Position numbers and translations under genes: made by a program. The notes below the pieces were generated by a model. It was not told where the DNA came from and did not search any database. It saw only the letters and a program-made list of their open reading frames with translations. From assembly GCF_025137375.1 (NCBI RefSeq), contig NZ_CP073720.1:7154501-7218500 (forward strand): 64,000 nucleotides of DNA, read 5' to 3'. Positions 8,951-16,403 of this stretch are shown here, piece after piece. The stretch comes from Dactylosporangium fulvum. GTDB taxonomy: Bacteria; Actinomycetota; Actinomycetes; Mycobacteriales; Micromonosporaceae. Numbering within the stretch: position 1 is the first letter of the stretch; each line of letters starts with the position of its first letter.

Positions 8951-9034
8951 CTGTGCAAATCACGCGCCGTCGGCGGCATGGCACCGGCGGGGACCGTCGT
9001 CATCCCGACTGATGGCTCGGAAGGAGATACTGTG

Positions 9035-10006
9035 ATGGATCATGTTGAGGGTGTGACCGACCGGCTGGACGACCTGACGGTGACCGCCTACCGGCAGATC
9101 GTGGAGACCGGCGACTGGGACGACGACAACCTCCAGGCCGTCACCGGTGCCGCGGCGGAGGAACTCGACGCCGTGCGTCGCAGCCTCGCCGCGCTGCGGG
9201 TCATCGAACCCTGCCCGGACCGGGGACGGGGCTGGACCGCCGTGTCGCCCCATGTGGCGATGGCGCGACTGGTGTCGCCGATCGAGGCCGACGCACGTCG
9301 CCGCGCCGCCCAGGCGGCGCGGTTGCGCTACCAACTGCAACGGCTCGTGCCGGTGCACGAGCAGTCGCAGCACTCCAGGTACGGCCAGGCACTGGAGGTC
9401 GTCGGTGACGAGGCGGCCCTCGCCGACCTACTGGACGACGAGCTGTCACGGTCGGCGTCGAGCGTGTCGGTGCTGGAGCCGGGTGTGGAACGCCTGCCGC
9501 TTGCCCGGTACGTCGATGCGTGCAAGCGGGGGGTGCGGGTCCGGGCGGTCCACCAGCACGCCGTCCGGTACGACCTGCCGGCCGCCGCGTTCATGAAGAT
9601 GCTGACCCACGCCGGCGGAACGTTCGGCACCGTCGACGAACTGCCGCTGCGGCTGTTCGTCTTCGACGGCAGGACCGGCGTGCTCATCGCCTCGGACGGG
9701 CCTACGGCGACGGTCGTCGTCCGGCAGCCGTTGATGGTCATGATGCTGGCCGGGCTGTTCGACAGCACCTGGCACCGTGCGGTGCCGTTCGAGGCCGCCG
9801 ATCCGCAGCCGGCGTGTGTCCCGGACGACGTCAAGCGGGCGATCCTGCGGCTGCTCGCGACCGGTGCCAAGGATGAACTGGTGGCGCGGAGGCTGGGAAT
9901 CTCCGTGCGCACCTGCCGGCGCTACATTTCCGAGATCATGGAGTCGATCGGGGCGACGAGCCGGTTCCAGGCGGGTGTGGTGGCCCGCGCGTCTGGCCTG
10001 GCGTAG
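9035..10006 (+). CDS. LuxR-family helix-turn-helix regulator
   Basis: 323 residues. The N-terminal half resembles the TrmB/HTH-plus-sensor arrangement of actinomycete LuxR-type proteins; the C-terminal 60 residues (VKRAILRLLATGAKDELVARRL, then a recognition helix SVRTCRRYISEIM) form the DNA-binding domain. ATG 9035 is chosen because AAGGAG lies at 9021-9026, 8 nt upstream; an open frame to 8864 runs through the palindromes and is unlikely to be translated. GTG at 9032 is possible. It is divergent from the LAL regulator, and the two probably control the methionine-salvage operon or each other. Confidence 0.85.
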   Translation: MDHVEGVTDRLDDLTVTAYRQIVETGDWDDDNLQAVTGAAAEELDAVRRSLAALRVIEPCPDRGRGWTAVSPHVAMARLVSPIEADARRRAAQAARLRYQLQRLVPVHEQSQHSRYGQALEVVGDEAALADLLDDELSRSASSVSVLEPGVERLPLARYVDACKRGVRVRAVHQHAVRYDLPAAAFMKMLTHAGGTFGTVDELPLRLFVFDGRTGVLIASDGPTATVVVRQPLMVMMLAGLFDSTWHRAVPFEAADPQPACVPDDVKRAILRLLATGAKDELVARRLGISVRTCRRYISEIMESIGATSRFQAGVVARASGLA

Positions 10007-10029
10007 CGCGGGCGGTCGCCAGCGGCTAC

Positions 10030-10066
10030 GACGAGGCCGCCTGCGACCGCTCCGGGCGGCCTCGTC
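10030..10066 (+). terminator. Terminator hairpin after the LuxR gene
   Basis: GACGAGGCCGCC pairs perfectly with GGCGGCCTCGTC across a 13-nt loop, starting 23 bp after the stop at 10006. It lacks a T tract, as is common in actinomycetes. Confidence 0.75.
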
Positions 10067-10110
10067 ATACGTGGCACCGCCGGCAGCGGCGTCCGGGACC
10101 TCGTTGCCCG

Positions 10111-10396
10111 CGTTTGGTTCACCTTGGTGATGCTGTCGAGGGTGTTCAGCGCGGCGGCGCCGGCGTAGATCTTGCGGTAGAGGTCGCGGTAGGCGTCCTC
10201 GTAGACGGCTTTGAACGCGGCGCTGGCCAGGAAGCGTTCCTTGAGCTTGCGCACCGCCGGGCAGTTGCATGTCGCCGGGTGGTTGTATGCCGGCCGGTGG
10301 CTGGAAGTCCTGCGGTGGTACGCCGCCGTTCTGCGGGAAGCGGCCGCCCATGGTGATGGTGCCGTGCGGGGTCTGGGTGGCGTTGCCGGCGAAGTC
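10111..10396 (-). pseudogene. Degraded C-terminal fragment of a CotH-kinase-like protein
   Basis: Two adjoining frames on the minus strand carry protein-like text: a Gly/Pro/Gln-rich segment (GTITMGGRFPQNGG) at about 10255-10396, and, one frame over, a helical segment (KLKERFLASAAFKAVYEDAY, then RDLYRKIYA) at 10111-10260. The second segment resembles the tail that follows the kinase domain in actinomycete CotH proteins. A frameshift separates the parts, both ends are missing, and there is no stop or start in register. I read this as the remains of a secreted or spore-coat CotH-like gene; the family assignment is tentative. Confidence 0.4.
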
Positions 10397-10494
10397 CCGA
10401 CGACGTCTGATCGAGGACGACCTGCCACGTCGGAGCAAGACTTGCGTGGCAGCGGTTGACGAACGGAAAGTGGGTCAGAACCTGTAGATCGGCG

Positions 10495-11811
10495 TCAGTG
10501 GGCGGCGGGCGTGGCGAGGTCGTCGGGGGCGCCGGTGCGCAGGCGTCCGAGGGCCGCACTGAGGGCCGCACCGAGGACCGCGCCGCCGGCCGCGCTCATC
10601 GTCCAGAAGACGATCATGCCGACGAGGAACTCCGGACGCAGCACGTCGAGGACCGCCGCCTGCCACGTCGGCGGCACGGCGTCGCCGGTGCTCAGGTAAC
10701 CGGCCTTCCGGTGCGCCCAGACCACGGCCTCGGGAATGCCGACGGCGAGCACCGCTACCAGGGCGGCGAGCCCGGCCAGGGCTCCGGCGCGCAGCCCTGA
10801 ACCGAAGGATCGGGTGCGCCAGGCTGTGGCGAGCGCGACGACGAACAGCAGGACGTTCGGAACGATCACCCAGAAGCCGAGTATGCCGCCCTGGCCGTGC
10901 TCCAGTGACCAGCGCGAGGCGGCGAACGACCCACCCGCCACGACGACGGCCACCCCGGCGGCCCACACCCACGCGCCGCGCGGCGGCCCGGACCGCAGCG
11001 CGGCCCACACCCCGCCGAGGGCGAACCTGCGACGCTCGGCCGGCGGGTCGATCGCCGCGAGCTCGGCCCGCAACGCGGCACCCCACGCGGACCGGCGCTC
11101 GGGCAGGTCGGCAGTGGCCAGATCGAGCAGGAGCTGCCAGACGTCGCGTACCTTGCGCTGACGGCCCGTGGTCTCGGTGCGGGCGCCGAGCGCGGCTCCG
11201 AGGACCGGCCACGGCAGTGCCCAGATCAGCGCGGCGAGGAAGGCGTTGAACGGTATCAGCAGGTCGCCGGCGCCGAGGTTCGTGACGACGGGGAACCTTT
11301 CGGGCTCCGCCAGATAGGAGGCGCGCAGCGGCAGGTACGCGGACGCGGTGCCGGCGGCGACGGCGATCAGAGCGAGCAGCCCGGCGACCGTTCCGGCCCC
11401 GAATCCGCGGGCACGGCCCACGGCGGCCGCGGCCAGGCTGGCGAGCGCGGCGCACACGACCGCCGCGAGCAGCCCGAGCACGACGGCCAGCAGCGCCACG
11501 TCGAAGCCCCACCGCGGGCCGTTCGTGACCGTGGCGAGGTACAAGCGCTCCAGGCCGAAAGTGAGCACCCCGGCGCCGGCGGCGACGGCGATCAGTCCCG
11601 GCCACACTGGGCGTCCGGTGCCGTCCCGCCACGCGGCGCGGGTGCGGGCGGCGAGTGCGCCCGCACCGCCCTGACGCACGGCGTCACCCAGTCGGACCGC
11701 GAGCACCACGATCGCGAGCACGGGTGCCGGCACGAGCAGCACCAGAGGGAGCGCGAACACCCCCAGCAGGAGTGCGAGCACCACCAGCAGGATGAAGAGG
11801 AAGGCGGGCAT
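10495..11811 (-). CDS. Polytopic membrane protein paired with PadR
   Basis: 438 residues with roughly eight to ten hydrophobic segments; the first is MPAFLFILLVVLALLLGVFA. A soluble stretch near residues 215-270 (RKVRDVWQLLLDLATADLPE) resembles the cytoplasmic segment of PadR-linked 'permease prefix' proteins. The start at 11811 is chosen over an upstream frame because GGAGG lies 6 nt before it. It is 46 bp downstream of a PadR gene on the same strand, so they form one unit. Function unknown; no transport motif was recognised. Confidence 0.75.
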   Translation of the reverse strand: MPAFLFILLVVLALLLGVFALPLVLLVPAPVLAIVVLAVRLGDAVRQGGAGALAARTRAAWRDGTGRPVWPGLIAVAAGAGVLTFGLERLYLATVTNGPRWGFDVALLAVVLGLLAAVVCAALASLAAAAVGRARGFGAGTVAGLLALIAVAAGTASAYLPLRASYLAEPERFPVVTNLGAGDLLIPFNAFLAALIWALPWPVLGAALGARTETTGRQRKVRDVWQLLLDLATADLPERRSAWGAALRAELAAIDPPAERRRFALGGVWAALRSGPPRGAWVWAAGVAVVVAGGSFAASRWSLEHGQGGILGFWVIVPNVLLFVVALATAWRTRSFGSGLRAGALAGLAALVAVLAVGIPEAVVWAHRKAGYLSTGDAVPPTWQAAVLDVLRPEFLVGMIVFWTMSAAGGAVLGAALSAALGRLRTGAPDDLATPAAH

Positions 11812-11857
11812 CGAAGGCCTCCGAACGGCAGGGGCGGCCGGGGTCGAGCGGTCGCGG

Positions 11858-12187
11858 TCAGGTGGTCCTGGGCGCGAGCCGGGCCGCGCCTGAAGCGGGT
11901 GCGCCTTCGCCGGCACGCGCCGACGCGGCAACGGTGCGCGCGAGCTCGGCGCCCACGGTGGTGAGCCGGTACAGGTGCCGGGCCGGCCGCCCGCGCGGCG
12001 GGTCGGTCTCCCAGGAGGTCTCCACCTGCCCGCGCTCGGTGAGGCGGATGAGGATCGGGTATACCGTGCCCGCCTTCAGGCCGAGGGCGCGACACAGGTC
12101 ATAGCCGTGGCTCCAGCCCGCGCCCCTCTCGGCGAGGGCAGCGAGCACGGCCGCGGTCTGCGGGGAGAGACGTCGTACACGTGCCAT
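11858..12187 (-). CDS. PadR-family transcriptional regulator
   Basis: 109 residues. The winged helix-turn-helix is visible: LSPQTAAVLAALAE, HGYDLCRALGLKAGTVYPIL, then the wing GQVETSWE and RPARHLYRLT. PadR proteins repress genes for membrane stress or drug export; the partner here is the membrane protein just downstream. A perfect TATCTA-CC-TAGATA palindrome lies 9-22 bp upstream of its start, consistent with autorepression. Confidence 0.93.
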   Translation of the reverse strand: MARVRRLSPQTAAVLAALAERGAGWSHGYDLCRALGLKAGTVYPILIRLTERGQVETSWETDPPRGRPARHLYRLTTVGAELARTVAASARAGEGAPASGAARLAPRTT

Positions 12188-12195
12188 GCCGCCAA

Positions 12196-12209
12196 TATCT
12201 ACCTAGATA
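12196..12209. promoter_or_regulatory. PadR operator candidate TATCTA-CC-TAGATA
   Basis: Perfect 6-bp inverted repeat with a 2-bp centre directly upstream of padR (start 12187). The CTA-N2-TAG core recurs in the boxes upstream of the other PadR gene at 38001 (CTACATAG), which supports a PadR site. Confidence 0.7.
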
Positions 12210-12546
12210 GAGTTTGTGCGCAAGCCCCTTCCCGCGCGGCTGGGCACGGTGTCGAGCAGCGCGCGGCCGGCACTTCAGCGTGTTGGAGGCATCGCGGTGC
12301 CAGCCGGGGTGCGACGGGTGACCGAGGTGGTCAAGCACCGGCCTTGGCGGGCAGCCGGTGCAGCGCGTCGACCATGGTCGTGCTCGCCGCGCTCACCACG
12401 GTCCTGATCGCCGCCACCCGGCACGCCGCACGGCGCCGTTCGTCCGAACCGACCCGACCGGCGGCCGCCGCCGTCCACGTCGGCACCGCCCACCCAACCG
12501 GATCCGATCGAAACCGGTGACGTGGTCTCGAACGCAACATCCCGGC
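12210..12546. other. Intergenic stretch without a recognised gene
   Basis: About 340 bp between the PadR operator and the end of the NAD(P)-binding gene. Short open frames exist on both strands, but none has a ribosome binding site or family resemblance. Promoters for padR should lie here. Confidence 0.5.
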
Positions 12547-13125
12547 CTAACTCGCCACACCGATGTGCGCTCGACGGAACTGCGCGCGTTCGGCCTCGTC
12601 GATCAACGCGCGCGCATGGTCGGCATAGGTGATGTGCTCTTTCAGGTCGCCCGGTGCGAGGTGATACGCACCGGTGGGCGCGCCCTCGAGGTCGAAGTTG
12701 CCCGATGGGCTGACCGCGACCCATTCAAGGGCGGAACCGCGCAGGATGTCCAGGGCCGTCCGGTGGGCCAGGGAGAAGGGCCGAAACTCGGGCGGGAAAC
12801 CGATGGTGTCCATGACGGGCACGCCATTCGCGTCGGGCAGCAGCGATGCGAGGCTGACCCAGACGAGACGATGTACCCTGGCCTCCCGCAACCCCGCGAC
12901 CAGGCTTTCAGCTGCGGCGCGGAAGAACACGGCAGGTTCGCCGGCGTCAGCCGCAGCCGCGATCGCCACGTCGTGCCCCACAACCCCTGCGGCCACCGCC
13001 GCGGGATCGGTGATGTCCGCCGCGGCCCGCACGAGCGGCGTGACCTCGTGGCCACGTGCGCTTGCCTCCGCAACAGCGGCGCTGCCAGCCTTGCCACCGG
13101 CTCCGAGAACAACGATCTTCAACAT
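12547..13125 (-). CDS. NAD(P)-binding (NmrA/atypical SDR-like) protein
   Basis: 192 residues beginning MLKIVVLGAGGKAG, the GxGGxxG dinucleotide motif of atypical short-chain reductases that lack the YxxxK active site. The middle (LVWVSLASLL) and end (LKEHITYADHARALIDEAE) fit the NAD(P)H-binding family used as redox sensors or reductases. ATG 13125 matches the family start; ATG 13137 is an alternative. It is divergent from an HxlR gene with a near-palindrome between them, the typical arrangement where HxlR represses its reductase neighbour. Confidence 0.8.
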   Translation of the reverse strand: MLKIVVLGAGGKAGSAAVAEASARGHEVTPLVRAAADITDPAAVAAGVVGHDVAIAAAADAGEPAVFFRAAAESLVAGLREARVHRLVWVSLASLLPDANGVPVMDTIGFPPEFRPFSLAHRTALDILRGSALEWVAVSPSGNFDLEGAPTGAYHLAPGDLKEHITYADHARALIDEAERAQFRRAHIGVAS

Positions 13126-13149
13126 GGCGACGACCATAGGCCCGGTCCC

Positions 13150-13167
13150 GGTTACCGATCGGGTACC
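13150..13167. promoter_or_regulatory. HxlR operator candidate in divergent promoter
   Basis: GGTTACCGATCGGGTACC, centred on a perfect CCGATCGG with 14 of 18 positions symmetric. It sits in the 54-bp gap between the NAD(P)-binding gene (start 13125) and hxlR (start 13180), where a bound dimer would cover both promoters. Confidence 0.55.
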
Positions 13168-13179
13168 TATCCTCGATGT

Positions 13180-13530
13180 ATGAGCCGCCTTGAGCCCGAC
13201 ATGTTCGATGAGCTGTGTCCTTCCTCGTTCCTACCCGTACGGATGGACCACAAGTGGGCGCCGCTGGTCATGCGGTCGCTGGAGGAGGCACCTCGCCGAT
13301 TCGGCGAGCTTCGCGTCGCGTTGCATCGGACGAGTCCCAAGGAGCTCACCCGTGCCCTACGCACTCTTGAACGCGACGGCTTCGTATCGCGCTCGACAGC
13401 CGGCCGCACCGTCACCTACGAGCTGACACCGCTCGGCCGGAGCCTGCTCGACCCCCTCAAGACTTTCTACCAATGGACCGCCGATCACTGGGACGAACTG
13501 CTCGACGCCCGTGATCCCGTCGAAGTTTGA
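13180..13530 (+). CDS. HxlR-family transcriptional regulator
   Basis: 116 residues. MDHKWAPLVMRSLEEAPRRF is the HxlR signature helix (normally 'gKW...iL..L..gp.RF'), followed by SPKELTRALRTLERDGFVSR (recognition helix) and the wing TVTYELTPLGRSLL. HxlR proteins sense aldehydes, quinones or redox state, usually through cysteines; here only one N-terminal Cys (DELCPSSF) is present. It probably controls itself and the divergent NAD(P)-binding protein. Confidence 0.92.
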   Translation: MSRLEPDMFDELCPSSFLPVRMDHKWAPLVMRSLEEAPRRFGELRVALHRTSPKELTRALRTLERDGFVSRSTAGRTVTYELTPLGRSLLDPLKTFYQWTADHWDELLDARDPVEV

Positions 13531-13574
13531 ACGCGTGCCGGGCCAACCACCGCCACGGTTCCCGGGCGAGGGGT

Positions 13575-13931
13575 TCAGTCATGTTCCGGCGCGCCGGTCA
13601 GGTGATGGTCGGCGGCGTGGAACACCTCGGTCACCAGCCGGCGCACGTGCCCGCCACGTGCGCGGTAAAGCACCCGGCGGCCCTCCCGGCGGGTGCTGAC
13701 CAGCCCGGCGAGCAGGAGCTTGGCCAGGTGCTGTGACACCGCCGGGCGGGCCGCACCGACGGCGGCCGTCAAGGTTGTCACGTCGTGCTCCCCCTCGCGC
13801 AGCTCCCACAGCAGCCGCAGCCGGGTGGGGTCGGCGAGCATCCGCAGCGCGGTCACCGCCGCGTCGACCTGTGCGCCCGTCGGTGGTTCCTGCACGTCAC
13901 CGGCAGTTGCAGTGTTGTCGCGTGCGTACAT
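13575..13931 (-). CDS. ArsR/SmtB-family metal-responsive repressor
   Basis: 118 residues with the ArsR winged helix: RMLADPTRLRLLWEL, DVTTLTAAVGAARPAVSQHL, and the wing REGRRVLYRARGGHV. The C-terminal histidines (HVRRL, FHAADHHL) and acid residues could form an alpha-5 type zinc site. The start ATG 13931 shares its CATG with a possible start of the divergent CDF gene; an upstream ATG at 13952 would overlap that gene further. Context indicates zinc or a related divalent metal as inducer and the exporter as target. Confidence 0.92.
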   Translation of the reverse strand: MYARDNTATAGDVQEPPTGAQVDAAVTALRMLADPTRLRLLWELREGEHDVTTLTAAVGAARPAVSQHLAKLLLAGLVSTRREGRRVLYRARGGHVRRLVTEVFHAADHHLTGAPEHD

Positions 13932-13950
13932 GAGCACATATTCTACGTCC

Positions 13951-15003
13951 ATGCGCCAGCACCACGACCATCCCGGCCGCCATGACCATGACCACCGGCC
14001 GTCCAGCGGCCGGCAGGCGCTGCGGCACCGGATCGGCCATCTCCTGACACCGCACTCGCACGACGCCGCGGACAAGGTCGACCGGGCGATGGAGTCGTCG
14101 AAGGACGGCATCCGCGCCTTGTGGATCTCACTGCTCGTGCTCGGCGCGACCGCCGCACTGCAGGTCCTGGTCGTGCTGCTGTCCGGCTCGGTCGCGCTGC
14201 TCGGCGACACGCTGCACAACGTCGCCGACGCGCTCACGGCAGTGCCGTTGTGGGTGGCGTTCGTCCTCGGGCGCCGGGCGGCGAACCGCCGGTACACCTA
14301 CGGCTACGGTCGCGCCGAGGACCTCGCCGGCATCGTCATCGTGCTCACCATCGCCGCGTCGGCGGTCTTCGCCGCCTACGAGGCGGTCGACCGGCTGGTC
14401 CACCCGGCCGACGTCACGCACCTGGCCTGGGTCGCCGCCGCCGGCGTCATCGGGTTCGTCGGCAACGAGGTCGTCGCGCGGTACCGCATCACCGTCGGCC
14501 GCCGCATCGGCTCCGCGGCACTCGTCGCCGACGGCCTGCACGCCCGCACCGACGGGTTCACCTCCCTCGCCGTGCTGCTCGGCGCCGGCGGCGTGGCCGT
14601 CGGGTGGCGGTGGGCCGACCCAGTCGTCGGGCTGCTCATCACCGTCGCGATCCTGTTCGTTCTCAAGGACGCAGCACGGGAGGTGTACCGCAGGCTGATG
14701 GACGCCGTCGACCCGGCCCTCGTCGCCACCGCTGAACAGACCCTCGCCGAGACACCCGGAGTGCGTGGCGTCGCGGCGCTCCGGATGCGCTGGATCGGTC
14801 ACCGGCTACACGCCGAGACCGACCTGCTCGTCGCCGACGCCCTGACCGTCGTGGAGGCGCACGCCATCGCCGTCGAGGCCGAGCACCGACTGCTGCACGC
14901 CGTCCCCAGACTCACCGGCGCCACCATCCACACCGACCCCGACGCCGCCGAGACCCACGCGGTGGTCGCCCACCACCGCCAGAGCGTCAGCTCCCACTCT
15001 TGA
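13951..15003 (+). CDS. Cation diffusion facilitator, zinc-type exporter
   Basis: 350 residues. A His/Asp-rich N-terminus (HHDHPGRHDHDH) precedes six membrane segments from about residue 55. The transport site is visible as H89-xxx-D93 in LLGDTLHNVAD and H197-xxx-D201 in VADGLHARTD, the HxxxD pair typical of zinc CDF proteins, and a cytoplasmic domain (residues 260-345) follows. The start is uncertain: ATG 13951, or ATG 13930 which abuts the ArsR start. It is divergent from ArsR, which probably represses it. Its 3' end overlaps the converging DUF305 gene by 17 bp. Confidence 0.93.
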   Translation: MRQHHDHPGRHDHDHRPSSGRQALRHRIGHLLTPHSHDAADKVDRAMESSKDGIRALWISLLVLGATAALQVLVVLLSGSVALLGDTLHNVADALTAVPLWVAFVLGRRAANRRYTYGYGRAEDLAGIVIVLTIAASAVFAAYEAVDRLVHPADVTHLAWVAAAGVIGFVGNEVVARYRITVGRRIGSAALVADGLHARTDGFTSLAVLLGAGGVAVGWRWADPVVGLLITVAILFVLKDAAREVYRRLMDAVDPALVATAEQTLAETPGVRGVAALRMRWIGHRLHAETDLLVADALTVVEAHAIAVEAEHRLLHAVPRLTGATIHTDPDAAETHAVVAHHRQSVSSHS

Positions 15004-15679
15004 TCCGTTCGGTGAGCTTGCCGAACAGGGTGATGTCGTAGCGCTGACTGGTGCGCATCGGCTCGGCCAGGTCACGCACCTGCTGCCGGTCGGTGCGTGC
15101 CAGCACCGCGTCGACCATCATGATTCCGCCGAGGTGGTGCCGCGTCATCAACTCGCAGAACAGCAGATCGAGCTCCGGACTGGCCGCCTTGCGCAGCCGG
15201 TTCAGTTCCGCGGCACTGGCCATGCCCGGCATGAGCCCTTCGGCGTTCACGGTCATCTGCATGCCGCTCATGTCCGCGCCGGGCGTGGCATCGCGCGCGC
15301 TCGCCGGGCTGTGCATCCAGGCCATCACCGGGTCGGGACCGGTCGGCTCCAGATGCCATTCCTTGAGCAGTGAGCGCATCATGCCGATCTGCGCCTGCTG
15401 GGTCAGGGCGATGTCCATCGCGACGGTCCGCAGCTCCTGATTGCTGCTGCGGCCGTAGAGGATCATCGACATCTCCACGGCCTGCGCGTGGTGGGTCTGC
15501 ATGTCCCGCACGAATCCCGCCTCCGCCGAGGCATCACCGGGCCGCTGCAGCACCGGCACCAGCCAGCCGATCGCCGCACCGGTAGCGAGCAGCACCATTG
15601 CGACGACCACCTGCAGCACAACCCGCCGCCACAGCGGCGACCGGCCCTGCCTCGGCCCCACAACCGACGTCTCGGCCAC
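14987..15679 (-). CDS. DUF305 family membrane-anchored protein
   Basis: 230 residues. One N-terminal membrane anchor (VVLQVVVAMVLLATGAAIGWL, about 20-40) and an external ferritin-like DUF305 domain with paired histidines MQTHHAQAVEMS and LMTRHHLGGIMM, plus a Met-rich loop (DMSGMQMTVNAEGLMPGM). DUF305 proteins often sit next to copper or other metal-resistance genes. GTG 15679 is preceded by AAGGAG 7 nt away. Metal binding is likely from the His/Met content; which metal is unknown. It converges on the CDF gene with a 17-bp overlap. Confidence 0.85.
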   Translation of the reverse strand: MAETSVVGPRQGRSPLWRRVVLQVVVAMVLLATGAAIGWLVPVLQRPGDASAEAGFVRDMQTHHAQAVEMSMILYGRSSNQELRTVAMDIALTQQAQIGMMRSLLKEWHLEPTGPDPVMAWMHSPASARDATPGADMSGMQMTVNAEGLMPGMASAAELNRLRKAASPELDLLFCELMTRHHLGGIMMVDAVLARTDRQQVRDLAEPMRTSQRYDITLFGKLTERIKSGS

Positions 15680-15737
15680 GAACTCGCTCCTTCAACCAGG
15701 TAACCGTCGACCTCACCGGGGCAACGGGGATGAGCCC

Positions 15738-15774
15738 GGGTGGCCGATCCAGTCTCAGCCCGGATCGGCCACCC
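15738..15774. terminator. Perfect 13-bp stem hairpin between divergent genes
   Basis: GGGTGGCCGATCC, an 11-nt loop, then the exact complement. It would act as a bidirectional terminator, yet it sits between the divergently oriented DUF305 and chrB genes. It may be left over from an earlier gene order or insulate the two messages. The rest of 15680-16021 holds no recognised gene, only the AACCATGGTT palindrome at 16001-16010 ahead of chrB. Confidence 0.5.
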
Positions 15775-16021
15775 CATCGAGTGCCATTCGGCCCCTTTTC
15801 AGCGGGCCGGTACGGATCGTAGTCGTCGGAGTGCACGATGCTCCGTTCGCAGCCGGGCCTCCACAGACCGGTCGGTCCCTGCGGCCCTGCGCGCGACCGC
15901 TTCGACAGCCGAGGTCAGTTGTCCTGCCACCTGGCAGTCAGCACGCGGTATGAGCCAGGCCGCCCAGCCGGACCGTGCCGTCCCGCCCGTCACATGGTGC
16001 AACCATGGTTACCCTGGAATT

Positions 16022-16403
16022 GTGACTGGCGATCTGGCGGCCGGATCGTGGGTGATGTTGTGCTATCGACTCCCCCGTGAGCCATCCACACCTCGACGTG
16101 CGCGGGGTGGACCTGTCCCACCACACCGTCCCGGACGGGACGACCGACTGCAGCTTCGAGACGATCCTGCGCCGCCACGACCTGACCGACCCGGTGCTGT
16201 GGCGCATCGGGCAGATCGTGCACGAGGCTGATCTGGACGACGAGCGCTACGACGCCCCCGAGGCCCCGGGGTTGGACGTGGTGCTGCGCGGGCTGTCCAT
16301 GGTCAGCGACGACGAGCGGGTGCTGGAGCTGACCGGGCCGATCTTCGACGGCCTGTATGAGTACCAGCGCCGCGCCCTGCTGCTGGGCCGGGAGCCGGCA
16401 TGA
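16022..16403 (+). pseudogene. chrB: chrB with an internal deletion
   Basis: ChrB is a chromate-responsive regulator/accessory protein of roughly 300 residues. Here a GTG at 16022 opens a frame whose first 25 residues (SWVMLCYRLPREPSTPR) match the ChrB N-terminus; this frame is then left, and from about 16077 another frame gives the C-terminal chromate-resistance domain (PDGTTDCSFETILRRH, then GLDVVLRGL and YEYQRRALL) up to 16403. The two frames differ, and about two thirds of the protein is missing, so the locus is a deletion remnant. A 108-residue C-terminal product could still be made from GTG 16077. The stop overlaps chrA in an ATGA, so chrA remains translationally coupled. Confidence 0.75.

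Noticed and set aside
8864..9034. N-terminal extension of the LuxR gene
   Set aside because: It spans two palindromes and lacks a ribosome binding site, whereas AAGGAG precedes ATG 9035.
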